A stretch of DNA of 64,000 nt from the NCBI GenBank assembly GCA_036362985.1, contig JAYGXS010000002.1, positions 87,474,182 through 87,538,181 of the forward strand, read 5' to 3'. Positions 46,906 through 56,999 of this stretch are shown one piece after another; the first letter of the stretch is position 1, and each line of letters opens with the position of its first letter. The notes beneath the pieces are model-generated. The model ran no database searches, was not told the DNA's origin, and worked only from the letters and a program-made list of their open reading frames with translations. Source of the DNA: Ligula intestinalis (Eukaryota; Platyhelminthes; Cestoda; Diphyllobothriidea; Diphyllobothriidae). A program made the translations under genes and the position numbers.

Positions 46906-47178
46906 AGTACACAGGACGAACGCAAAGGCAATTAGCAGCCGGAGCCAAAGAGCACCTTCCAAGTTGGCTATTCAAACATTAAAATCGAACCCCTCGTTCC
47001 TGCATTACAGAACACGTGCTAGACATGGGTCATTCTGTGAACCCTAAAACTTCCCTCCGATTACTTGTTCGAGCACGAACAATTCGTACCTTGTGCTACC
47101 TGGAGGCAGCTTATGTAAGACGGTTTAAACCTGACCTATGAAAACAATTGGAGCATGTGGTTAAACTAGCCTTGCCTT
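46906..47178 (+). mobile_element. Penelope-like element, GIY-YIG end
   Basis: The plus strand reads KYTGRTQRQLAAGAKEHLPS, then WLFKH stop, ITEHVLDMGHSVNPKTSL and TLCYLEAAYVRRFKPDL, ending KLALPW. This is the endonuclease of a Penelope-like element from the YIG motif (here Y-T-G) to its end. It is a third subfamily compared with 30057 and 52100. It lies in the E-F intron of the TRPM gene. Confidence 0.7.
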
Positions 47179-47799
47179 GGTAACAGCCGGCTCCCAGATT
47201 TACACAGTTCCCTGTTAATTTTTACCTCAAATCCTTTTCCTCTATTTCTCTTTCCACCTTGTTTTAACTCTCTTACCTTACTAATTAGCCTTCAGGACCA
47301 TGCCTTATGACCTTTTTAACCTTTCCGTACCAATTCAGTTTCATATTTTTCTCATTTGTTAGTCTTAAAATGCACTGGAGTGGACGCATGGAAATTTCAT
47401 GGATCCAAAACATTCTTCCGTTTTCGCCATCTACAAATTAAAGCTAGTGCTAAGATTAGGAAAAAGGAAACGGTGCCATTCCTGAAGTTTAGCGCATCGC
47501 CACCTCTATCCCCTGGAGGGAAGAGCGTTCGTCTTCCGCTGGAATACCGAGGGGGAGGCAGCACGCAAACGTTTCTACGGAGCAACCTTCAGCTGCTCAC
47601 CCCAGTTTTGCCCAACTGGGCTAAATACTTTGGTTCCTAAGGTTAGAACGTAAATATGGGGACCAGTTTGGGACTCCTAGTGATGTCGACTTCAGATTTA
47701 GTGAGCGTTAGCGTCACTGTGGGGACCCGTGACGCTGACTCATCGTGTCCCACTGCTGTTGACCGCGTGCCTTTGGGACCAGGCGCAAGCGAGCGCGCC

Positions 47800-48110
47800 T
47801 AGCCTTCCTGTCGTGACCTCCATCCGTCCAATAAGATCCTCGCCTTCGTAGACCGGCCTCAATCTGTCTGGACAGACCTCAAAGCGGTGGCTGCAGCTAG
47901 ACATCACTCAGGACATAGACCGCCTCGCGGCTAGACGTGCACTCCGGAATTCAAGACTTTGTCCTACCTATTCTCCAATTCATTCTGTAAAGAATACATC
48001 CTTCCCATTACTCTGGCCTTCCAAAGACTCTTCTCTCCTCTCCTCACCTAAGGAACCGGACATGGAAGATCGCAGCCGTTTGGGTTAAACTTCATTCACC
48101 TTAAAATACT
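47800..48110 (+). repeat. SINE-like module S, copy in E-F intron
   Basis: 47965-48100 repeats the second half of module S (CCAATTCATTCTGTAAAGAA, CTTCCCATTACTCTGGCCTT, GGAAGATCGCAGCCGTTTGG). The preceding GC-rich 47800-47950 has no good match except loosely at 42090-42220. Confidence 0.5.
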
Positions 48111-48254
48111 ACGATACTAATTATTTTTAATGCCACCTGACGAAGTTTACTGCAATGAAGGTAATCTCTTGCTTAGTAAATCAAAAAAAGCGTTGGACTT
48201 TATCTTATGACTGCGCACAACTTCAGCATATAAGAGGTACGAGTTATCACATAC

Positions 48255-48386
48255 CGCGCACAGGTCCATCAAAGAGAAGACTATGTAGTGAACCATTACG
48301 TAGATTTCCAATACTCCTTTTAGGTGTGTTGTGTCTTTTGTCAACACGACGTCGGTTATCATAATTAGAAAGGCCAAGTAGACAAG
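48255..48386 (-). CDS. TRPM channel, exon E (S1 and S2)
   Basis: A clear acceptor (TTTTTTTTCATTTCAG) opens in phase 0: LVYLAFLIMITDVVL (rest of S1), KDTTHLKG (loop) and EIYVMVHYIVFSLMDLCA (S2). It closes GCG|GTATGT in phase 0. Joined to the end of exon D (H-M-L-E-F), the S1 alignment to other TRPMs has no gap (pattern ..FY.AFL.LF.YVLL). The glutamate that binds calcium at the foot of S2 in TRPM2/4/8 is not at its place. Confidence 0.85.
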
Positions 48387-48834
48387 CTGAAATGAAAAAA
48401 AAACCCTGCTAGATTTATACGCTATGAATAGCTGGAAAAGGGGCTTATTCTTCAGAAAAACTTGCACAGATCAGACCAAAAGTGTGTTTTTAGATTCACT
48501 TTTGTATGATACATGACGGGGCTCACTGTGTAGATTTCACATTTTCACTGGTTTTACCGTAGGGTTCCTTTATTTTCTCCCTACTAAGATCGTGACCTTC
48601 TTATTTCTGCAGTCGATTGGCCGCATTCTATATGTGTTGAGATAGACGATGGAAGACAGAGAGTGCGATGGATGATGCGGAGAGTCTACTATCACTTAAA
48701 ATTTAACCACGCGTAGGCCACTGCACCAAGCGGGTTGGAGTACACGTTGGGCATCATCGAAATGGGTGGTCGAACTGTCGCGTACAAAACTGGTAGTCAT
48801 TGGGGCAACAGTAGCTTATGCAGCCCCACTCATT

Positions 48835-49210
48835 AATCCCTACTTCTTGCATGTTTTCCTACGAAAATGGTGGTGATAGGGTTTTATGGGTGGGGTATTA
48901 GGACACGCAATGGAATATACTTTAGTAAATTTTAAATGCATTTTTACTGTATTTGGAAGTATTGTTAATTTATATCTGTAGATTTTCCTAATCTGTATTA
49001 TCGCATTGCGGAAAAACCTGATTATCAAGTTGCATGTGGAACAACCCACTCCCAGCGGCCGCGGGGAGCAACCTCGGCTATATTTTTTTTTCACTCAACA
49101 CTTACTTCTAAAAATTTCCTTCTCTGCCTATCCTATTTCCCCAACCCCTCCCCCCAAACCCTATGCCCGCCATTTTTGCAGGACAAAATGCTGAGACTAG
49201 GGGTATCTGA
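48835..49210. mobile_element. MITE, copy 2
   Basis: It has the same ends as the element at 31731-32240: GTTTTCCTACGAAAATGGTG on the left pairs with the CCCGCCATTTTTGCAGGACA region on the right. It shares the inner marker GATTTTCCTAATCTGTATTA and CGCATTGCGGAAAAA. It is shorter (about 375 bases) through an internal deletion, and lies in the D-E intron. Confidence 0.65.
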
Positions 49211-49589
49211 GTGGGCCTACATAAGCTACTTTTGCCGTCATTGGCTGCTCACAAACCAATCAGGGCGCTCGATCGACGCAAAGTTTTATTAAGTGACTTG
49301 CGACGGCTACAGCACTCGTGAGAAACTGCCTGTATCTGCGGGTCTGCGTCATCCGTACAGAAACAGCGTGCTCGCCAAAACCGCCCCAATATAACCCGGG
49401 TGTTCACCCAATCACCTCCGTTGAGGATAAGAAAGTTTGCAAATGCGTATTCCCATCTTTTAAGCTTAGCGCAAATGTAAGATGAATGTCTTACCACTCA
49501 GATATTCACAAAGCAAAAGAAAACACTCTGCTGTCAGGCTCAAACACTTCTACAGCCCGCTGTGCCCTTACTGAGACAGGAGACGTTCT

Positions 49590-49825
49590 GCGAATTCCAA
49601 GCTAGAGCTAAATGTTGTATTAAGTTTATAGTTAGACCGAAAACGGCAAATTGCACTATCTCGCGCTATAAGGGCATGACAGGTCTTGAGCTAATCATGA
49701 AGGAGGACGCTACCCCGAGGTTCTGCGTTGTCCATCGCAAGCTATATACTGCGTTAAGTTCGCAGTTAGCCTATAGACGGCAAACGGCACTGCGTTGCGA
49801 CAGAAAGGCATTGTAGAGCTTGAGC
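49590..49825. repeat. Diverged tandem duplication, unit about 120 bp
   Basis: Unit 1 from TTCTGCGAATTCCAAGCTAG to AGGTCTTGAGCTAAT is followed by unit 2 from TTCTGCGTTGTCCATCGCAA to AGAGCTTGAGCTATT. Common blocks are TTAAGTT, CAGTTAG/TAGTTAG, GACGGCAAA/AAACGGCAAA and TTGAGCTA. Differences amount to about a third of the bases. Confidence 0.55.
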
Positions 49826-50363
49826 TATTATTTGGCAACGTTTTTTAACACAAACGCTTATGATTTTCTCGATACAGATCGAGAAGACATACTAAATGCG
49901 ACTTCCTACAAGCACATTTAGGCCGTATACTTTTACTGGTCTTAGTAAGTATGATTACTACAATTAATCCTCCTAGCATAGGCACATAACGTCTAGCAAC
50001 AGTATTATAGCTCTGCCAAAAGAAGTAAATATGTGAGTTCCAGGAAACAGTTCAGAAGAAGGAAATGCGACCACTGGATCGAAATTTTTATTGACCAGAC
50101 GCTTCGGATTCCGTCGGGAATCCATGATCATAGGAAATGGTACAATAGTCGAAGTCTGAGGCTAATTATAGTACGCACGCGGATGACCGCTACGAACTAT
50201 AAATACCATGCAATCTGTGCATGTTTCACACCCTATCTGCGCATCACTCAGACTACTTCCCTACCTTTCATGAAGTCCTACCAACTAAACAGAGTATTTC
50301 CACTCCTTACTGCAGTAAGCCAAAAGAAAAACGCTAAAAACGTGGATGCTAATGTGGACTTGC

Positions 50364-50751
50364 AAATTCTAGCATGTGCTTCGCCCTCGCCGAGCTGTAG
50401 AGGCGTTTCATCTTTTCCGACAAATTCGCCTTCTCGATGCTGCATTCCTTGTCGTCCATCGGGCCCCACTCCCAGGACTGTAGGGGCTTAATAGCCAATA
50501 GGAGTGGACAAATAAGTGTCAACAGGAAGACCGGCAGGGAAGATGTTATGCCATTGTGCCAATCCATGGAGGCCGTTGTTTGAACGGGTGGAGTTACGCT
50601 GAAATTCACGCGAGTGGTGCTGCGACAAATCCAAAGGAGATTTGTGCCAAGGAGGAAGTCGTGAGGGACGTTGACGAGGTCTAGGGCGATCGTCTGCGGA
50701 TGCCAATATAAGGTTTTAAAGAGCAATTTAAGCACGAGCAGTGTAACATCA
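50364..50751 (-). CDS. TRPM channel, exon D (pre-S1 region)
   Basis: The frame reads DVTLLVLKLLFKTLYWHPQ, then TIALDLVNVPHDFLLGT, MDWHNGI and SLPVFLLTLICPLLLAI, and ends RAKHMLEF. It follows the TRPM order: helix with L-L..W, then L-x-L-A..F..H, W-x-G, and the hydrophobic pre-S1 helix ending P-L-L-L. The exon closes TTT|GCAAGT, a GC donor, which alone keeps the frame into exon E. The start drawn is the acceptor CTTTCTCGAG at 50752, which conflicts in phase with exon C. A weaker phase-0 acceptor (CATCCGCAG) at 50694 would drop 19 homologous residues. Confidence 0.8.
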
Positions 50752-51904
50752 CTCGAGAAAGGCGAGACAATCCATTATATTCCGATTGCAGTCAAACGTG
50801 ATTGCAAAGCGTGAATTCACTGCGACCTATGCATGTGTCCACCATGGGGTCAAATGGAGCACTTGCATTAAATCTACTGACCAATCTTGATAGACTGGGG
50901 GTTGGATTGCTAAGTTTCATTAGGTCAGTGAGTCGACCTACCACTAGTCTACCCTGATCTCTGCCATCGGCCGGACATTTAAATGGTCGATAAGGAGTCA
51001 GACGAAAAGATAGATCAGTGCATAGTTATACAGAGTTTTCAAATTTTTGTTGTCTTTTACCACAAGAACGTGCTGTAGGACTTATGTGGGTGGTCAGATT
51101 AATTGAAAAATTCTAATTAATATAAGTAGTCATTCTTCTATCCCATTCACGATGGGTCACTCTTTTGGCCTGCATCTTTACAGCCGCAGCTACTCTTTCA
51201 CTATAACGTTTTCCTTAAATTACTTTCATTATGCCGAATATGTAAACACTACTCCAGGGTTGGTATTTCCATAGTCTATTTTCCCAAAAGAATATTTGAG
51301 ATTTGCGAAAATCTCTATTGAAAATTCCAGAAGATGAATTGTCGAACATACGTTTGTTTTCGATAAATTCTCGTCCTTGGACGACGTCTGTTGGCTCCGG
51401 CAGAAGCGGTCGCCACGAGGCTACGCCGACCGGTTCTATGCGCCAAAAAGAACTTCGCCGCGGCGCCGCTGATCAGATTTGTGACCCCGATTCCTCACCC
51501 TCCCCCGACCTACCCCAACAACCGCAATATTTTTCTACCAGCCCGCATAGTTTATTGAGTTAATTATCATACAAATAAAAAGGGCTGAAGAGAATACTTG
51601 CGAATTTAAAATACGGACAAGGTACTTCCATCCTTCCAGATGAAAGTTTAAGTTTGGCATTAAAAATCTGAGTTGTGCCAAAACTCCTTCAAAGAACGCG
51701 GCAGATCTACTGCTGGGCTGAAACCGGAGAACTGCGCTGCCTACATGAAGAAATGGGGAGAACACCTGTTCAAGCTGTTAACATTCACCTGTTTTATGCG
51801 CTTTCCATAAACAATGCGGGCACTTTGAAAACAGTCCGACAACTTATATAGAGGTAACGCCCGGCGGGAATAAGTTAGCGTTTAGGCGAATTAAGAGCCT
51901 CTAT

Positions 51905-52740
51905 CGACCCTTGATTCAGAGCAAGATTGAATGCGGAACCCAGGAATTTTCTTGTCCAATTCTTCTACAACCCCAACTGTGTCTCTTACGTTTACTACTA
52001 TTGGAGAGTCTAGCGTCCTCTCGGTTCGAAATAGCGGTCATTGCCGATACAAGCAAACATACGTGTCCCAGGAAGCAAATGAGAAAGATAATATTCAATC
52101 GCTGGGACAATACGTTTGTCGGAGATACTGGCAGACTTCTCAAGACGCGAATTGCCGAACATGCGGCAGCAGTGCGGCGAAATGATGCCAATTCTCAAGT
52201 GGCGGCTCATTCGACAAGACCCGGCTACACTGATGAGGCCGAAATTCTCGCAAGAGGTGACAATTGGGTGAGACGAGAACTACTTGAGTCATGGTTCACG
52301 GGCCCTCAATCCATAAACAAAAGCAGCGATTTGCCCAATCCATATTCAATGCTGAGATTCAATTTGGCCAAAGCAAGCTGTCACTTGAGGAACGGGCAGG
52401 CCACCGCCTCATCTTACCTCAACACCGGAGAGCCAGACGGCCGAGCAATTGTCACGCCCGAGCCCACCGCCCGTGATGAAAGTTCAACAGGCCAGAGCCC
52501 GCGTGTGGTCCAACAAACTATCCACGTGCAAGAAGGCAATTAACGTTAATTGTCGCTGTATGTTTGCAGTGATGTTTGTATCCTGTGCATGCATTACCCG
52601 TTTCTGCTACTGTTTCTTTCTCATGTCTCTGATGATGAATCCGCAACGGATGTCGAAACGGCAGGCGAATAAACGTATTGTCCCAGCAATCGAGCCTTCT
52701 TCTTCTTCTTCTTCTTCTTCTCAGAGCAGTAATTAATAAC
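51905..52740 (+). mobile_element. Penelope-like element, GIY-YIG end, 3' UTR and TTC run
   Basis: The plus strand encodes WDNTFVGDTGRLLKTRIAEH, AAAVRRNDANSQVAAHSTRP, DEAEILARGDNWVRRELLES and SINKSSDLPNPYSMLRF, an intact endonuclease core of another Penelope subfamily. It ends GTCTCTGATGATGAATCCGC..ATGTCGAAACG, the usual 3' motif of these elements, then (TTC)9 at about 52699-52725. The piece before 52100 does not match the expected upstream protein; part of it is inverted relative to the 3' end. Confidence 0.75.
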
Positions 52741-52999
52741 TTCTGTAGTATGCGAAGGGGGCAGTGTTGGTGTGCCGTGGACTCAAACATGTGCTGGATG
52801 AGCTGAATGAAGTGGACGTGGGTACACATGAAGGGCAACACGAGCACAAATGTAGGTACTACAGGCAGTCGTACGTACAAGTGTTCCTGGCAATCGCGAA
52901 CTGAATATTCAGATACAACAAGAGTGACGAAAAGCCGTGAGGATGAAATGCGCAGAAAAGGAGCAACAAAAAAGAGAAATACAGAGTTGAACAATGGGC

Positions 53000-55420
53000 G
53001 TTGACACTAGGTATCCCTGTCCCACACCCCGACTCCGCACCTCATCCCAGTAGTGGAAATCACGCACAAATGCCATCTAACGGTCAAGCGGCCAGGGTTC
53101 TGACTACCCAAAAATAGCTCGTTACAATGCGGCTAGGAGGCTGTCTTTGAAATAAAGGCAGCCAAATTACAGTAGATGCACTATCTCATGAAATCCAAGG
53201 ATTTTTACTAGTAACTCACTCTTATTCAAACGCAGACCAAGCTGCGGCCCCCAAAGTCTTACAGCAATAAAGTCATGGTTGTTGTTCGTAATAGGCAGAT
53301 TATGATTTATGAAGGAATATAAAGTTTTAAAGAAATACCAAATTTTTAGCAAAGTGGAGAATTCCGAAAAAGTGGAAAGCGGGCGTATTAGGTAAACTTA
53401 AGTTTTACCTGTACATGAAGCAAAACCACAGAGTGAATATAGCAGCACAAATAAAATTACGTTGGATAATAATCCTTGTGTAAAATTTTCGGATATATAT
53501 GACTCTATATTATGCGCAATGTAACGTATGGCTGTTACCGAAAAGCCCAAATTTCTAGTGTGTATTCTAACACGTTTTCACGAGAAGTGCTAGTTGTTTC
53601 TTTCGTTGATGTATCGCTTGAGTTACGTTGGACTAAGGCAACCACATTTTCGTTTGATATGCCCCATTGGGAGATGACAGGAGTAATATGTTTCTTAAGG
53701 TCACGTGCAGACATGCCGGCCAGGCACTAATAAATTTAAATGGAATTAACAGGTAAAATTTTAAACGTACCATTTTTGTACACTCAGAGTAATTTCCTTC
53801 CACCACATTTTTTGTAATTATTGTGATACTTCCATTACGAAGATGTTCAGATCTTCCTTGAAATGCTAATTAAGACTTTACGCTGTTCGCTGGCTTCAGT
53901 CAATTGACAATAAATGATGATTTTATTCTACGTGTTTACCAAAACTTTCATCATAAGATACATCTGAAAAGCATTAACCTAAATAACGACCTTTGAAATT
54001 TTTTTACTCATGCAGCTCTGTGTGTGTCATGGATTTAGAACCACCCAAACATGTCAACTCATTGCCGACAAAAATGAAGGTCCACAACAAAAGTCACGAA
54101 TGAATATGCCTAGGATTGATTTAAAAAAATTCTATGGCAAGTGATCTTTTGAAGGACAGCTTTAGTTATGTATTTTGGCATCGGATGTCTGCGTACTTTA
54201 TTTTTTTGAAGATTAAGTCAAGAGCATAATGGGAAAGTTTGGCTAGCTGATTCATTTCCCTAACAATTATGGACACATCTTCTGTTATAAATGAAAGAGC
54301 TTACACTGCTATTTAATCGGAACAGTTTTTCAGTACATGTGGTAACCCCTAGACTCAGTTCTACAATAAAAAATGCAGAACAGAGTGGCAATAAAATCAA
54401 CGGCGATTTTTGGAAAAATATTTTCGAAATGTCCCGCAACAACTCACTCAAATTTGTGTTATGTTAACTGTCTTCAACTTAAATTTGACTGTACAATCGA
54501 TTTAGTTACCATAAACTAATAAAGTCCTCATTCGCATTATTGCCTGCAACCCTTAAAATATACAATATCCATTTTTAATTGGGGCATTGCAAGTAACAGC
54601 CTTACAAGTTTATTAATCAATGTTATGGCATAAAAAACTTGGAGGATTTGCAAAATAGGATTTTTAAACTTATTCCACTGTCATTTTTTCTAAAAAATGC
54701 GCTATTTCGTAATAAAATTAACCTCAATTTCAAGTACGCAACACAAAATCGTCCGTTTTCTGAACAGATATAACGAAAAAGTTCCTGCTCTTCGCGAATG
54801 TTCTTTTATGGTGCAACGTGCATAAAACAAAGAGTTCTTTTCCGTAACGTTTAATAGCGTGGGAAATTCCTGGGATATTAACCAACGCTGGATTTCGCCC
54901 ATTTTCGCCTACATTTTCTCCCAGTATACTGAAATGAACTGAATTTATTCCTAGTCAACATAATTTTGCGCCCCAAGCCATCCCATTGAACTAAATAAAC
55001 AGCCTCAAATGTGTGCTTAATCCCCAAATCTCCAACATTGCATAAGATATGTAATCTACTGTAGGTTGCTTCCGGTCACATTTTTTGCAGCATTCGGTAG
55101 AGGAGGGCCACTATGCTGCTGAAGTTACCCTCATGAGTGACATTCCCTAACTACAGAGCACACACTGTGCGGCCTTGAAGGCACTTTCTACGACCGACTC
55201 AAACAAAATCAATCAGAAGGATACCGTAGATTTGTTATTTTATGAAATTTAAACGGACAGTTGAAAGGTGTTTCTGATGCAAAAAACACTCGGGTATTGT
55301 ATCATACAGTCTAATGTCCAGCTATTTCAGTCACTTTACAGTGCCATCATTTGAACCAGCTTATGCCTGACCGCCTGCAAAATGTTCACTTTAGCAAATG
55401 TCTGTCTGCTAAGCATGCAT
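53000..55420. other. Intron C-D of the TRPM gene, no recognised feature
   Basis: AT-rich DNA without family matches. If a small extra exon is needed to repair the C-D phase (length 2 mod 3), it should be here or in 50752-51900; I could not identify it. Confidence 0.45.
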
Positions 55421-55427
55421 TTGTAAT

Positions 55428-55520
55428 GACTAGCTCAAGTCGAAGAGCACTTTCGGAAGGCTCGCTGTTTTCAGTCTCTGCAACAGCCAATCACAGACCG
55501 ACTCACACAGGATCGCAGCG
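55428..55520 (+). repeat. SINE-like module S, first half only
   Basis: AATGACTAGCTCAAGTCGAA, then CTTTCGGAAGGCTCGCTGTT and CAACAGCCAATCACAGACCG, almost identical to 41530-41605. It breaks off at 55520, shortly before an RTE fragment. Confidence 0.6.
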
Positions 55521-55559
55521 AGTGCGGACCGTCTCCTTCGAGATTAAGTCGGTTTACTT

Positions 55560-55910
55560 AACTCACAGGAGGGTCCTCAGGCAAGGGTAGTCAAAGACAC
55601 CCAGTCTGCGCTCATCTTCAGCGCGCAAAGCCCAGCATTCACATCCATAGAGGAGGACCGGCCGGATGAATGCATGGTGTACACGAATCTTCATGGCGAT
55701 TGAGATGCCGCGTCGGATCAATAGGCGCTTTCGAAGGATTGAGCAAACCCAGCGAGCAGCATCGATACGGGAGACAATGTCGTCCTTGCTCTGCCCATTC
55801 GGTAGTAGCTTCGCCCCCGACGTTAAAGCAGTCTACTTCTTCAAGTTGATGACCATTATTCCCAGGGTTGCCTTCTCCTGGTCAAGGATGCAGCTCAAGA
55901 ATAACTTTTC
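55560..55910 (-). mobile_element. RTE-type LINE, internal fragment
   Basis: Read on the minus strand it follows 28660-28950 of the RTE copy: D-Q-E-K-A-T-L-G-I, HQLEEVDCF, TTEWAEQGR, then RHEDSCTPCIHPAGPPLWM and CWALRAEDERRLG in shifting frames. Both ends are truncated, so it is more likely a broken piece than a direct insertion. It lies in the C-D intron. Confidence 0.75.
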
Positions 55911-56214
55911 AATCTGGAATACTCAAAGCCGCCGAACAGGAAGATTAAAAGATCTGACCATATTCCAGGGGATGAGCAGGTATACCCCGCTGCTCTGTAA
56001 CTACAGAAGTCGTCAGTGACAGAATTCTTCCATCAGATAGTCGTGTTTACGGTTAACCCCACTGTGATAGATGCGTTTTACGTAAAATGCAACCCCTAAT
56101 TTAGAGCCGGGCAGCAAACATAAGGCATGTTATAATTACATGCCGATGCTGGCACAATTTCAAAAGACAGAGGAAGAGAGCTGAATGCTAGACAGTTAAA
56201 TGAAAGGGCGTTAC

Positions 56215-56445
56215 CTTGTTTTTTTCATGCATTGTCGTAGCGATTTGGCTGGCCATCTTTTCCAGCGTCTGAGCCTGTTCCCTATAGCGTATCTTAGTTT
56301 CATTGTTGTAGGAAGGAATGTACCGACTGCAGTGATCGTAAACTGCGCTGCCGAGTAGAGCCATACAGGTCGGATTAGGGCAGTGTTGTAGCAGGCTGTG
56401 GGCTAGTTCAGGATAGTCCATGAGCACTGCCCAGATGACGAGATG
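56215..56445 (-). CDS. TRPM channel, exon C (N-terminal homology region)
   Basis: Phase 0 on both sides: acceptor AATGTTGAAG, donor AACAAG|GTAACG. The 77 codons read HLVIWAVLMDYPELAHSLLQ, then CPNPTCMALLGSAVYDHCSR, and REQAQTLEKMASQIATTMH. The block L-x-I-W-A-V-L-M-x-x-x-E-L-A is one of the most conserved TRPM signatures (pattern LLIWAVLMNRQELA), followed by the A-L-x-x-S-x-x-Y helix. It is a cytosolic helical repeat next to the channel core. Confidence 0.9.
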
Positions 56446-56685
56446 CTTCAACATTTAAAACAAACGCAGGTGAGAAAAGTAAAATAATACACTATTCGTC
56501 GCACAATTCTGTATAGTTAAGAGAAGCAAACAGCGAGGTATGTGGTGGGATAGTCAAACAGGTAACTGCGAACTTAATCTCGCCATCAATGAACAATTAA
56601 CGTCAGGCCAGAAGGGGATCAGAGGATTGAATTAAATTAGGTGTAAAGACGATGCCTGACTTTAAGGAGCATAATTTAAACTCAC

Positions 56686-56736
56686 CTTTAATGGCTCATT
56701 CAGTTCGTTGCTCAAGAGGTCATCCTGCAAACGGCC
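56686..56736 (-). CDS. TRPM channel, exon B (51 nt)
   Basis: A small exon between ATTTTAG and TTAAAG|GTGAG, phase 0 at both ends: GRLQDDLLSNELNEPLK. It joins exon A (ending Y-R-E-D-K-K) to exon C (starting H-L-V-I-W-A-V-L) without a frame change. The residues N-E-P-L-K just before the L-x-I-W-A-V block match the position of the P-x-x-x-L of other TRPMs. It is too short to find without its neighbours. Confidence 0.75.
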
Positions 56737-56999
56737 CTAAAATTGGTGGAGAAAAACTACTTAAACGCTGACTCATAATGCCTTCCGGTAAAATACTGAT
56801 TGAGTAAAACGCAAAGACAGGAAGGCCAGGTATAGAAATTGAAATATAATCATTATCGTTGGGAAGAAAATAATAAGCAACTGAGGTTACGCAGTCCATT
56901 CTCACACCACCTCAATCAAACGCCGACTTTACAAAACCCTCAGCCTCTGAAATCATACACCACCGTACTTTCGAGGGGAAATTATTAGTAAGAAGGCCC

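Noticed and set aside
51535..51765. Minus-strand frame with acceptor CTTCATGTAG, also considered as the missing C-D exon.
   Set aside because: Length and phase do not fit and the residues do not align with any TRPM.
53167..53352. Minus-strand frame with A|GTGAGT donor-like site, considered as the missing exon between TRPM exons C and D.
   Set aside because: Sequence does not fit the expected TRPM stretch, and the phase does not solve the conflict.
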